64,000 bases of DNA, from contig NZ_PJIQ01000004.1 of assembly GCF_002929745.1 (NCBI RefSeq), forward strand, positions 124,001 to 188,000, given 5' to 3'. Position numbers and translations under genes: made by a program. Below, one piece after another: positions 26,206 through 34,182 of this stretch (its first letter is position 1; the number at the start of each line of letters is the position of its first letter). The notes below the pieces were generated by a model. That model saw only the letters and a program-made list of their open reading frames with translations. It was not told the DNA's origin and ran no database searches. The stretch is from Arthrobacter sp. B1805. GTDB taxonomy: Bacteria; Actinomycetota; Actinomycetes; Actinomycetales; Micrococcaceae.

Positions 26206-27743
26206 GCTTTCACCCTTACGCGAGGATCGAGGAACGAGTACACGATGTCGGCCACCAGGTTGAAGACCAGCGCCAGGATGCCGGCCACCAGGAAGAAGCC
26301 CATGATCGGATCCGGGTCGGTGCGCTGCAGCGCCTGGACGAAGAGCTGTCCCATCCCCGCGAAGGCGAAGACCTGCTCTGTGATGATCGCGCCGCCGATC
26401 AGGGCGCCGATGTCGAAGGCCACCAGGGTCGCGAGGGGGATGAGCGCGTTGCGGAAGGCGTGCCGCATCACGACGGTCCGCTCGCTCAGGCCCTTGGCCC
26501 GGGCGGTGCGGATGTAGTCCATGTTCATGATCTCCAGCATGGAGGCGCGCGAATACCGGCTGTAACTGGCGAGGGATGCGAGGAGCAGGGCCAGCGTTGG
26601 CAGCAGCAGGTGCGTGAACGTGTCGAGGCCGTTCACCCAGAACGTGCCGTCGAGGCCCGGCGTCTCCGCCCCCACCGTCGCGATCGGCCTGCCGCGGACA
26701 CGCGAGTTGTTGACGTAGGAGGGCCAGGTGACCATGAAGCGGTCGACGACGATCAGGAGCCCCATCAGCAGCCCGGTCAGGGCCGCCGCACGCATGCTCT
26801 GGCCGCGGTCGTAGCCGCCCATGAAGTATCCGACCGTGACACCCACCAGAACCGTGATGACCGCGAAGATGACGATCATCCAGGCGGTTGCCGCATTCAG
26901 GATCGGGTTCACGACGTAGTAGGCGACGAGGCCGATGGCCACCATGATCAGCGACGAGTACAGCGCCTTGCGGTTGCGGAGACCCGCGGTGAGCAGCACG
27001 ATGCCGAAGGCGATACCGACACCCGTCACAAGGATCACGATGGGTCCCAGGCCCGGCCGGGTGAACCAGTCCACAAGGTCCAGGACGAACAGGAGCGCCG
27101 CGGCGACGACCGCGCCGAGGACGAAAGCGATTCCTTTGCTCCGCCAGGACCTGCTCGCGAACAGCGCCCAGATGAGCCCGCTCGCTATCGCGACGACCAG
27201 GATCGTCGAACCCGGGATCTGCGGGTTCGCGAGGAAGTTGTTGAACCCGATGGCGCCGAATTCCTTCAGCAGGACAGCCAGCCAGAAGATCGGCAGCGAA
27301 AAGAACAGGAACGACATGAACGTCACGCCGTAATCGAGTCCGCTGTACTGGCGCAGTGCCGTGATGATGCCGAGCGAGATGCCGATGATGATGGCAAGCA
27401 CCGTTGCGGTGGTGACGAGCGTGATGGTGTTACCCATGGCCCTCACGAGCGCTGTGGTCACCGCCTCGCCCTGGATGCTCGCGCCGAGATCGCAGGTCGC
27501 CGCGAACGGGACGAGGCACTTCGCCGCTCCGGCGAGCCACCCGAAGTACCTGAGCGGTGCCGGCGTGTTGAGGTCGAGGAGTTCCGTCCGGGCCTGGATC
27601 AGCTGATCGCGGTTCGGCGCGTTGCTCGCGCGCAGGTCCTCGAGCGGGTCACCCGAGAGGGCGGTGAGCTGGTACACGACGAATGACGCGCCGATCAGGA
27701 TGAGGACGGCCGTCACCAGACGCCGAACGATGTAGGTCACCAT
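26202..27743 (-). CDS. Peptide ABC transporter permease with large inserted membrane domain (system 2)
   Basis: This 513-residue protein begins (MVTYIVRRLVTAVLILIGAS) and ends (ARAKGLSERTVVMRHAFRN, then YSFLDPRVRVKA) as a DppB/OppB permease, but such proteins are usually 310-340 residues. The extra length lies between about residues 180 and 350. It consists of roughly six additional hydrophobic helices, for example GIAFVLGAVVAAALLFVLDL, IVILVTGVGIAFGIVLLTAG, MIVIFAVITVLVGVTVGYFM and AALTGLLMGLLIVV. The two canonical halves flank it intact, so it is an in-frame insertion and not a frameshift. Similar long OppB forms are known in Actinobacteria; the function of the insert is unknown. Confidence 0.9.
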   Translation of the reverse strand: MVTYIVRRLVTAVLILIGASFVVYQLTALSGDPLEDLRASNAPNRDQLIQARTELLDLNTPAPLRYFGWLAGAAKCLVPFAATCDLGASIQGEAVTTALVRAMGNTITLVTTATVLAIIIGISLGIITALRQYSGLDYGVTFMSFLFFSLPIFWLAVLLKEFGAIGFNNFLANPQIPGSTILVVAIASGLIWALFASRSWRSKGIAFVLGAVVAAALLFVLDLVDWFTRPGLGPIVILVTGVGIAFGIVLLTAGLRNRKALYSSLIMVAIGLVAYYVVNPILNAATAWMIVIFAVITVLVGVTVGYFMGGYDRGQSMRAAALTGLLMGLLIVVDRFMVTWPSYVNNSRVRGRPIATVGAETPGLDGTFWVNGLDTFTHLLLPTLALLLASLASYSRYSRASMLEIMNMDYIRTARAKGLSERTVVMRHAFRNALIPLATLVAFDIGALIGGAIITEQVFAFAGMGQLFVQALQRTDPDPIMGFFLVAGILALVFNLVADIVYSFLDPRVRVKA

Positions 27744-27899
27744 AGATTTCGAACCTCAATGTTTGATTTCGGGTGGGTGTTCCCGTGCTATCGCAGAGTG
27801 TAGTGCAGCCTCCGTAGCCGGAGGAACGCCGGGGCCGGCAGCCACCGCGGGTCCTCGCCATGGCGCCGAAGCGGAACATCGTCCTTCCGCGACCTGCAC

Positions 27900-27946
27900 A
27901 AAGAGAGGCGCCGGAACGGGCGAGTTCCCCTGTCCCGGCGCCTCTT
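27900..27946 (-). terminator. Terminator after the system-2 binding protein
   Basis: A 13-bp stem formed by AAAGAGGCGCCGG and its complement encloses a loop of about 19 bases. Its A/T ends serve as the terminal T-run on the minus strand. As in system 1, it separates the lipoprotein from its permeases. Confidence 0.7.
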
Positions 27947-27976
27947 TGCTACTGACGTGCGTTACTCAGTGACGGA

Positions 27977-29773
27977 CTACTGGACGACTTCCCAGTCCCA
28001 GAAGTTCCACCAGACGCCCGTCTGGTTCGGCATGTATTCGATGCCGGTGATGTTGTCGCTGTAGGCGTCGACACCGGGAACCTGGAACAGGGGCAGTCCG
28101 TACTTGGAATCCCAGATCAGCTTGTCGATCTGGATCTGCAGGTCGTCCTGCGCATCCGGATCGGTCGTCACGATCAGTTCGTCCATGAGCTCGTCGGCCT
28201 CGGGGCTGGAGAACCCGTTGAAGTTCGAGCCGTTGCCCGTCTTGAAGATCTGCGGCACGCCGGACACGCCGACGCCCGAGTTGATCCAGCCGAAGATGGT
28301 GGCATCGTAGGTGCCGTTGCCCAGAGCGGCGCTCCAGTCAGAGGCACCGAGACCGCCGTCGATGACCTTGAATCCTGCCTTCGCGGCGGATTCCGCGATC
28401 AGCGTGTAGGAGTTCAGGCGATTCGGGTTGTCACGGTTGTACATGATCCGGACCTCTGGAGTCGCTCCGGCGAGCAGCTCCTTCGCACCCTCGATGTCGA
28501 CCTCGGCGTAGGCTTCCGAACCGTTGTTGGCGGCCGACTCCTCGTAGGGTTCCTGGTCCGTCAGGAAGAGCTGCGAGTCGAGAGGCTCGGCGTCGGGGTT
28601 CAGCTTCTTGACGATCGTCTCGACCAGCTGCTGGCGAGGCACCGTCTTCATGAAGGCTTCGCGGACACTCTCCTCGGCGAAGACTCCGCTGAAGTTCAGG
28701 TCGAGGTGGTCGTAGGAGAGCTCGTTGCCGCGAGAAACGGTCACGCCCTCGATGGCTTCCAGCTGCTCGACGGTGTCAGCGGACGCCTGCGGAGCGATGA
28801 TGTCCGCTTCGCCATTCTGAAGCGCCTGGACCTGGGCCGGTGCCTCGCCGATGTAGCGGACGGTGATTTCGTCCACCTTCGGCATCGGGCCCCAACTGTA
28901 GTCCTCGTTGCGGGTCAGCGTCATGGACTGGTCCGGCGTCATCGCCGAAGCGATGAACGGGCCGTTGGACAGGTAGAGCGACGGATCGCTCGGCAGCGAC
29001 TTCGTGTCGAAACCGGCGTTCCAGAAGTCGGCGACCGCCTGGAGTTCAGGGCGCTCCACCGGCTTCTCGGGGTCGCCCTCCGGCGAGGTCTGAATGAGTT
29101 CGATCAGCGCGTCCTCATCAGCGAGGCCACCCTTCTCGGCGACGACGTGGGCGGGCGTGGAGATGCCGCCCTCACTCATGAGGCCGAAGGCTACCTGGTA
29201 GTCGGCAAAGGGCTCCGAGTAGTTCAGGGTGATGGACCGGCCGTCATCGCCGATCTCGGGAAGCTCGGTGAGACCGAGTCCGCCGGTGTCGCCGGCGTAG
29301 TCGAAGTAGGTGGCACCCGATACGACTTCACCCGCTTCATCGGTCTTCGCGTCGTTGAAGTGTCCTGAACCGATGGCCCACGAAAGCAGCAGGTCGCCGC
29401 CGTCCACGGGCTCGCCGTCGGACCAGTTAACGCCCTCGTTAACTGTGTACTTCACGCTCAGGGGATCCTCGGAGAGGACCTCCATCGAACCGAAGTCCTC
29501 GTTCTCGACCACCTCGAGATCGTTGTTGATGTAGACGAAACCGGAGTGGGTTGCATAGGCAATCCTGCCGTTGATGTCCGAGTTGCCCTCTGAGCTGTTC
29601 GAGTTGAACGAGCTGAAGCCGTTGACCTCGACAACACGGACGTTTCCGCCCGTTGCTTCGCCTTCAGCGCTTTCCTCGGGTGTCTCGGCACCCGTGTTGG
29701 CAGCGCAGGCGCTCAATGCGAGCGCTGCTACAGCAGCGACCCCCACAGCTTTGGAAGTACGTCCGAAACGCAT
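27977..29773 (-). CDS. Peptide-binding lipoprotein (system 2)
   Basis: This 598-residue family-5 solute-binding lipoprotein starts MRFGRTSKAVGVAAVAALA and has LSAC as lipobox at about residues 20-23, then an acidic linker. Family elements include YTVNEGVNWSDGEPVDGGDLLLSW (split by its Gly pair) and VSRGNELSYDHLDLNF. The start at 29773 follows AGGAGGCGGA. It is the first gene of system 2. A terminator-like hairpin and about 200 bp separate it from the permeases, giving it room for differential expression. Confidence 0.92.
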   Translation of the reverse strand: MRFGRTSKAVGVAAVAALALSACAANTGAETPEESAEGEATGGNVRVVEVNGFSSFNSNSSEGNSDINGRIAYATHSGFVYINNDLEVVENEDFGSMEVLSEDPLSVKYTVNEGVNWSDGEPVDGGDLLLSWAIGSGHFNDAKTDEAGEVVSGATYFDYAGDTGGLGLTELPEIGDDGRSITLNYSEPFADYQVAFGLMSEGGISTPAHVVAEKGGLADEDALIELIQTSPEGDPEKPVERPELQAVADFWNAGFDTKSLPSDPSLYLSNGPFIASAMTPDQSMTLTRNEDYSWGPMPKVDEITVRYIGEAPAQVQALQNGEADIIAPQASADTVEQLEAIEGVTVSRGNELSYDHLDLNFSGVFAEESVREAFMKTVPRQQLVETIVKKLNPDAEPLDSQLFLTDQEPYEESAANNGSEAYAEVDIEGAKELLAGATPEVRIMYNRDNPNRLNSYTLIAESAAKAGFKVIDGGLGASDWSAALGNGTYDATIFGWINSGVGVSGVPQIFKTGNGSNFNGFSSPEADELMDELIVTTDPDAQDDLQIQIDKLIWDSKYGLPLFQVPGVDAYSDNITGIEYMPNQTGVWWNFWDWEVVQ

Positions 29774-30141
29774 TCCGCCTCCTATTTCATAGTGTGGATC
29801 CAGCTTCACGCGGTCTTGCATGACAGCCGATACGCAACCCAAAAGGGTGACGCTACTCACGTGAGCAAAAGCCTAAGTGCACTTTGTTACCAATAGGTAT
29901 CCAATGCCACGCCGGTTCGGTGTTGTTATCGAGCTGCAACCAAAGTTCACCGAACGTTCCGAGGTCCTCTCCAGCGGTACGGGCGGTGGCGCCGTCCGAC
30001 CAGCCCTGCGCTGGAATCAGCGCTTGATCAGGGGCGCCGCGCGGTGTTTCGTTAAGAGACCCGGCCGCCCGCTGGTGCGGCCGGAGTGCCGCTGACCGCA
30101 CCTGGTCCGCGGCGGAACCCGCAGGGCAGGCGAGGAGCACC
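29774..30141. other. 368-bp intergenic region with two symmetric elements
   Basis: No convincing gene is present. The 10-bp palindrome CTCACGTGAG (29856-29865) lies about 83 bp upstream of the system-2 lipoprotein start and could be an operator. A second element is a perfect 8-bp stem (CCGGCCGC, 30061-30068 with 30077-30084) with an 8-base loop, 58 bp before the next plus-strand gene. The stretch 29860-29960 is relatively AT-rich for this genome, as in promoter regions, but I cannot assign a -35/-10 pair with confidence. Confidence 0.55.
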
Positions 30142-30456
30142 ATGGCTTGGCTTTTCGTGGACAGGCACGCGGCGATCTGGGACGACGACGCAGACGTGCA
30201 GGCTGCGATCGGGGCGATCAAGGCCCGGCTCGACCAGCACGCCGAAGTGCACCTGTCGATCCAGAGCAGAGGCTTGAAGGGCCCGGTGTTCGTCATTACG
30301 AAGGAGACCGCCCTGACGTCCCCGGAGCTCAGCAACCGGTTCAACGCGGATCTGTTCTCCGATCTCACGACGCCGACGGCGCGGAACAGTCCGACCATCC
30401 ACTGGTTCTCGGACGGGCGGGGGTTCGTGTCGGAGACCAACAGCCGCATGTGGTGA
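30142..30456 (+). CDS. Small conserved-looking protein (104 aa), unknown
   Basis: The protein is soluble and mixed alpha/beta in character (MAWLFVDRHAAIWDDDADVQ...). It has no signal or membrane segment and ends in ETNSRMW. A good ribosome site, GAGGAGCACC, directly precedes the ATG, which supports a real gene. No family is recognised. It is convergent with the glycosyltransferase gene; a hairpin separates them. Confidence 0.6.
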   Translation: MAWLFVDRHAAIWDDDADVQAAIGAIKARLDQHAEVHLSIQSRGLKGPVFVITKETALTSPELSNRFNADLFSDLTTPTARNSPTIHWFSDGRGFVSETNSRMW

Positions 30457-30464
30457 CCCTCGCC

Positions 30465-30496
30465 GGCGTCCATGTCGGCAGGCGTCCATGTCGGCA
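30465..30496 (+). repeat. Exact 16-bp tandem duplication
   Basis: GGCGTCCATGTCGGCA occurs twice without spacing (30465-30480, 30481-30496), just after the stop of the 104-aa gene. The second copy runs into the left arm of the following hairpin. Confidence 0.85.
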
Positions 30497-30519
30497 GGAG
30501 CGACGCGGCGCTCCTGCCG
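30492..30519. terminator. Bidirectional hairpin between convergent genes
   Basis: CGGCAGGAGC (30492-30501) pairs with GCTCCTGCCG (30510-30519) across an 8-base loop, between the 104-aa gene and the glycosyltransferase stop at 30534. Confidence 0.6.
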
Positions 30520-30533
30520 GACGAGGGCCTACG

Positions 30534-32069
30534 TCAGGGCTGCGTCCACAGGGTGACGGTGTGCGCAGGGCCGCTCGAGGACGACGTCGGACGGAACCCC
30601 AGGTTGTTGAGCTGGGCAGCATAGGCGCTGTCCTGCTCGTTCTTGGCCACAAGCCAGACACGCCGCGGTACGGCGCGTTCCGCGATGTCGACCACCGGAG
30701 GATCCGAGGCGAACACCCAGCCGAGCGGCGGGCGTTCGGGCTGGGCTATGTCCACCAGCCGATCGAACTCCTGCGGGTACAGGTCGACGGCGTTGCGGGC
30801 GGAGTCGATGGAACCGACACCCGGTTCGATCAGTAGGCCGTCCCCGTTCTCCGCCTGGTCGTGCAGGGCCGAGGCGATGAAGGAGTAGTCGTAGCCGGGA
30901 ATCTTCGCGTACGGCTGGCGCTGGGCCACGATGAGGACGATGCATCCTGCGACCAGTAGCGACGCCAGGATCTGCTTGGCGTAAGGCCGGAGCACCATGA
31001 TGCACTCCGCCAGCAGCATCGCGACGAACGGCGACGACGACGTGAAGTAGCGGCCCAGCAGCATGGGTTCATGCGCGATTGAGATGCCCCACAGAACGGC
31101 GACGGCCAGCGCCGGCGGCACCGCGGCCATGAGCAGGCGGTCCTTCGGCAGCGGACGGCCGATGATCACCGCGAGTGCAATGGCCACCGCGGCCAGACCG
31201 GCCACCGCGACTGCGACGTACTGCAGCGGCACCTCGGAACCGGCGGGCTCGATGTTCCAGCGCGAGGTGAACCAGGACTCCACCAGCGCCTGGTCGGCGA
31301 TATTGTACCCTCCGTCCCCGATCCAGCTCACCTGGGACTGCTGCGGAAGCGCGGCGAGGGCGAGCGGGAGGCACACGAGCCCCGCCACTACCGAGGTCAC
31401 GAGCAGTGCCAGCCGGGACTTCCCCTGGAAGAGGATGAGCGCGACAGCCACCAGGCCGACGACGGGCAGCGCGGCGAAGAGGTGCGCGCCGACGGCGCCG
31501 ATCATCGACGCCCCCAGCAGTAGCCAGTACCCGATCGAACTCCTCTCGCGGAGCTTGACGACCGCGAGCAGGGCGAATGCCATGAACATCGACGTGAGCG
31601 CATAGGGTCTGGCCTCGATTGCCATCGCGGTCATGCGGGGCAACAGGGCGAACGCCGCGGCGTAGAACAGTTGCGCCCTGCGACCGCCGACGGCACGGCC
31701 CGCGGCTGCCATCGCAGCCGTGCCTGCTCCCACAGCCAGCAGGCTGGGCATCCGCAGCCAGAGCGGCGTAACCCCGGTCACGCTCACCCAAGCGCTCATG
31801 AAGACGTAGTACGGAGCGAACACGGCGTCGGTCTGCTGCCACAGGACCGCCATGTCGGCGAAGGGATAGCTGATGATGTGGGCTGTCGCTGCCTCATCCA
31901 GCCACGGCGAAGGAATCCATGCACCCGCGAAGCTGATCAGGAAACCGAGCACTCCCAGGAAGAGGCTGCTTCGGACGGAAGCGGAAAACCCCGACGAAGC
32001 GCCCCTCCCAATCCCTCTTCGGGAGGGGTACCTTGCCTTGGAATGCCGGGCCGGAAGCTGCGAAGTCAC
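30534..32069 (-). CDS. GT39-like integral membrane glycosyltransferase
   Basis: The 511-residue protein has about ten or more membrane helices. After the first one comes the acidic loop WIPSPWLDEAATAHI, the DE-type motif expected for GT-C enzymes that use lipid-phosphate sugars, with the Asp-Glu near residue 50. The C-terminal 120 residues form an extracellular soluble domain (GLLIEPGVGSIDSARNAVD). It is probably a polyprenol-phosphate-sugar-dependent transferase acting outside the membrane on wall polymer or protein. The start is GTG at 32069, 6 bp after TATAGT; the frame continues upstream through repeat DNA that I regard as non-coding. Confidence 0.8.
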   Translation of the reverse strand: MTSQLPARHSKARYPSRRGIGRGASSGFSASVRSSLFLGVLGFLISFAGAWIPSPWLDEAATAHIISYPFADMAVLWQQTDAVFAPYYVFMSAWVSVTGVTPLWLRMPSLLAVGAGTAAMAAAGRAVGGRRAQLFYAAAFALLPRMTAMAIEARPYALTSMFMAFALLAVVKLRERSSIGYWLLLGASMIGAVGAHLFAALPVVGLVAVALILFQGKSRLALLVTSVVAGLVCLPLALAALPQQSQVSWIGDGGYNIADQALVESWFTSRWNIEPAGSEVPLQYVAVAVAGLAAVAIALAVIIGRPLPKDRLLMAAVPPALAVAVLWGISIAHEPMLLGRYFTSSSPFVAMLLAECIMVLRPYAKQILASLLVAGCIVLIVAQRQPYAKIPGYDYSFIASALHDQAENGDGLLIEPGVGSIDSARNAVDLYPQEFDRLVDIAQPERPPLGWVFASDPPVVDIAERAVPRRVWLVAKNEQDSAYAAQLNNLGFRPTSSSSGPAHTVTLWTQP

Positions 32070-32075
32070 CCCGCG

Positions 32076-32081
32076 ACTATA
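32076..32081 (-). promoter_or_regulatory. -10 element of the glycosyltransferase gene (leaderless)
   Basis: On the minus strand TATAGT, then CGCGGG, then the GTG at 32069. It is near consensus and decides the start codon. Confidence 0.55.
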
Positions 32082-32253
32082 GATGATCCGCTTCGGCCCT
32101 CCACCATTCCTCCGCGTCGCTGGACTCGAGCTCCCCGACGTGGCAGGGCCGATCACGTCCGCGCTCCCTCCAGGACGGGGCATCGGCAACGATCGCTCCA
32201 CGACGGGCGGTGCTTGCGACCCGTTGCCATCCACATCGCAGCACCAGCCACTC

Positions 32254-32325
32254 CTTATATACGGGGGACACGCCTTCGTCCCCTGCCCCGCCGTATATTT
32301 CGTCCCCTGCCCCGCCGTATATAAG
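32254..32325. repeat. Compact element: inverted 11-bp arms around a 24-bp tandem duplication
   Basis: CTTATATACGG (32254-32264) and its exact complement (32315-32325) bound a segment with two identical 24-bp units (32275-32298 and 32299-32322) sharing the core CCCCTGCCCCGCCGTATAT. The left arm and the bases after it (GGGACACG) look like a shortened inverted third unit. The TATATA cores stand out from the GC-rich surroundings. It lies in the gap between the lipoprotein gene (32355) and the glycosyltransferase promoter. Confidence 0.8.
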
Positions 32326-32354
32326 AAGGGGTCCACGCCGGCGGGTCCTCCTGC

Positions 32355-32816
32355 TCAGTCACCGGTCACGGGCTCCAGGACGAGCGAACCCCTGTCATTC
32401 GAGAGGGTGAGTGTCGTGCCGTCCAGGGTGTAGCTGATCGGAAGTTCGGCAAAATTGTGGATCCACGCGTCGTACTCGTGCTGCGGAGAGTCGCAGGCGA
32501 CAGCTGCTATCTGCATGGTTGAGCGGTCGATCGTCATCTGCTCGTCCGTGACCTCAACTCCGGCCTCGAATCCCGCGCAGGGGGTCCCGACGCGGACGAC
32601 GCGGCGGTTGTCACGGGTGCCCACCCACCAGGTGACGCGGTCAGTCGTCAGCCACGCGAGTTGGCCGGCAGTGCCTGAGCCCGACACTGCCACGAACTGG
32701 ATCCCGTTCAAGGGAGTTGCCTCAGGTGTTGCGCATCCGCTCAGCAGAGCGGCGGACAGCAGCGCTGACATCACCCTGAACGACCGTCGAGCAGCACCTG
32801 CGAGCACGTCGCGCAT
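32355..32816 (-). CDS. Small META-like lipoprotein
   Basis: The 153-residue protein has a lipoprotein signal (VMSALLSAALLSGC, lipobox LSGC). A domain of about 110 residues follows, with the end TLDGTTLTLSNDRGSLVLEP, which resembles the META/HslJ fold. Two further cysteines (in GTPCAGFEAG and VACDSPQ) may be paired. The start at 32816 lies 4 bp after the stop of the upstream gene; the internal ATG at 32771 is an alternative that still leaves a full signal. It is co-transcribed with the secreted protein upstream and belongs to the left arm of the divergent surface-protein locus. Confidence 0.65.
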   Translation of the reverse strand: MRDVLAGAARRSFRVMSALLSAALLSGCATPEATPLNGIQFVAVSGSGTAGQLAWLTTDRVTWWVGTRDNRRVVRVGTPCAGFEAGVEVTDEQMTIDRSTMQIAAVACDSPQHEYDAWIHNFAELPISYTLDGTTLTLSNDRGSLVLEPVTGD

Positions 32817-32820
32817 CTCC

Positions 32821-33399
32821 TCAGATAACGTTCCGACAGTTGCCGCCGAGGCCGGCAACCAGACCCGGGTTGGTCACCGTGGAGACGGGTGTGGAGGTCC
32901 ATCCGTGCCTGCTCATGACAATCGACAGCTCTAGCTCGGTTCCCAAGCCGAGAAGTCCGCCCAGGAGATTCGTTGGAACCGTCGTGACGTACTGTCCCGG
33001 CGTAGCGGCAGGACGGGTGTTCTGCGCGAGGTTGTAGCCGGTGAGGGGCGCCAACGCAGACCCAAGGCCCGAGGTCGATGCCCACAACTGGCTTTCTGAG
33101 AGCTGGTATCCCGACGGCAGCGCCCAGTACATCTCGACCCGGGAACCAATGCCGAGAACGGCAGGAAAGTATCGGCACTGGGCAGTAAGTCGCGCCGGGG
33201 AGATGGCGATTGCTGTGAATGATCCGGCAGTGACCTGGTTCTGATGCCACGCAGCATCGGTCATCCCGGCGCGCAGGCCTGTACCGGCGGTTGGCAGGAC
33301 CAGGAGCCCAACCAGCACCGCCGCCCACACGCCTGAACGGAGCCGGAAATTCTGCGCCCCCTGACCGATACCAGGCAACTCAGGATCGTGCTCTCTCAT
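32821..33399 (-). CDS. Secreted protein with SipW-type alternate signal signature
   Basis: The 192-residue protein has a cytoplasmic head of about 22 residues, a hydrophobic stretch (GVWAAVLVGLLVLPTAGTGL) and then DAAWHQNQVTAGSF. That last block matches the A-[AS]-W-x-x-x-x-x-[TAS]-GSF block directly after the signal in the two TasA-like proteins encoded divergently at 33587 and 34183. The mature part is rich in Gly, Leu, Thr and Pro, with Cys at GQCRYF-like (AQCRYF) and GGNCRN positions. I infer a third substrate of the ER-type signal peptidase at 34869. A ribosome site AAGGAAGG precedes the ATG. Confidence 0.65.
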   Translation of the reverse strand: MREHDPELPGIGQGAQNFRLRSGVWAAVLVGLLVLPTAGTGLRAGMTDAAWHQNQVTAGSFTAIAISPARLTAQCRYFPAVLGIGSRVEMYWALPSGYQLSESQLWASTSGLGSALAPLTGYNLAQNTRPAATPGQYVTTVPTNLLGGLLGLGTELELSIVMSRHGWTSTPVSTVTNPGLVAGLGGNCRNVI

Positions 33400-33529
33400 C
33401 AGCCTTCCTTCCTGAACCGTTTGACGTCACATCACGAGGATTTGGGACTGGTACATGAACGCAGTGTGAACATTCCATTTCGCACAGAAATTGATTTTCA
33501 GCATAAACCGGAGAAATGGGACAACTGGG

Positions 33530-33535
33530 TATAGT
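33530..33535 (+). promoter_or_regulatory. Candidate -10 of the TasA-like operon
   Basis: TATAGT at 33530-33535 lies within GGGTATAGTTT and about 50 bp before the ATG at 33587. The overlapping GGGTAT would also suit an alternative stress-type sigma factor, but no GTTT-type -35 is seen. The 187-bp divergent space also holds the palindrome TGACGTCA at 33422-33429. Confidence 0.4.
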
Positions 33536-33586
33536 TTACGTCGCCGGCGGTCCTAGCCGGAGCGACTCATTACAGGGGGATCCACC

Positions 33587-34180
33587 ATGAACGATGTTCC
33601 GCAGTTGAAGCGCCGCCGCGTCCGCGCCGTCCTGGCAGGAGGCCTGGTCCTCGGGGTCGGTGCTGCTGTGACGCTGGCAGCCTGGAACGACTCGGAATTC
33701 GCGACTGGTAGCTTCGCCGGCGGACAGTTCAACCTCGTCGGCAGCACCGACGGGACGAACTTCACCGACCACGCAACAGCAACCGACGCGGCCGACCTCG
33801 GTTTCGTCGTCGATGCGGACGAACTGACACCGAACGACGTCGTCTACGCGCCATTCGCCGTTGCCTTGGATGGGACCACCTCCTATGGGGCAACCGTCAC
33901 CGTGTCTTCCGAGGCCCTGGCCGGAAGCCTCAAGGACCTCACCTACGAGCTGCTTCAGACGACCGGCTTCGGCTGCACGGCGACCACGACGGGAACCGCC
34001 CTGGTCCCGGCGGGCACCGCTCTGGGTACTGTGCCCGCAGGCGTCACCTTCAGCCTCGAGGAAGCGACCGGGACCGCGCTTGCGCCGGCCAACCTCTGCT
34101 TCAAGGTCACCGCGGGTGACATCGCCCAGGGCATCAGCGGCAGCGCTACCTGGGAATTCGCAGCAGAGTCCCTCTCCTAG
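33587..34180 (+). CDS. TasA-like protein with SipW-dependent signal peptide (first copy)
   Basis: The 197-residue secreted protein starts with a basic head (LKRRRVRA), a hydrophobic helix (VLAGGLVLGVGAAVTL) and the alternate-signal block AAWNDSEFATGSF. This block is the signature of proteins cleaved by SipW-type peptidases, whose Bacillus model TasA forms extracellular fibres. The mature domain is beta-rich, with repeated Thr/Gly/Ala segments and two cysteines (FGCTAT, NLCFKV) at positions shared with the second copy. A ribosome site AGGGGGATCCACC precedes the ATG. It is the first gene of a four-gene coupled operon, with the next start 2 bp after its stop. Confidence 0.85.
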   Translation: MNDVPQLKRRRVRAVLAGGLVLGVGAAVTLAAWNDSEFATGSFAGGQFNLVGSTDGTNFTDHATATDAADLGFVVDADELTPNDVVYAPFAVALDGTTSYGATVTVSSEALAGSLKDLTYELLQTTGFGCTATTTGTALVPAGTALGTVPAGVTFSLEEATGTALAPANLCFKVTAGDIAQGISGSATWEFAAESLS

Positions 34181-34182
34181 CC

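Noticed and set aside
26202-27743. Considered whether the long permease is two fused or frameshifted genes
   Set aside because: One frame is open throughout, and the canonical DppB N- and C-terminal parts flank a purely hydrophobic insert, so an in-frame insertion is the simpler reading.
29853-30473. A 206-codon minus-strand open frame opposite the 104-aa gene
   Set aside because: Cys/Ser/Ala-rich shadow; the plus-strand gene has a good ribosome site and protein-like composition.
32070-32336. N-terminal extension of the glycosyltransferase with a repeated YTAGQGTK peptide
   Set aside because: The peptide repeat comes from the 24-bp DNA repeat element, and TATAGT lies 6 bp before the internal GTG that starts the family-like sequence.
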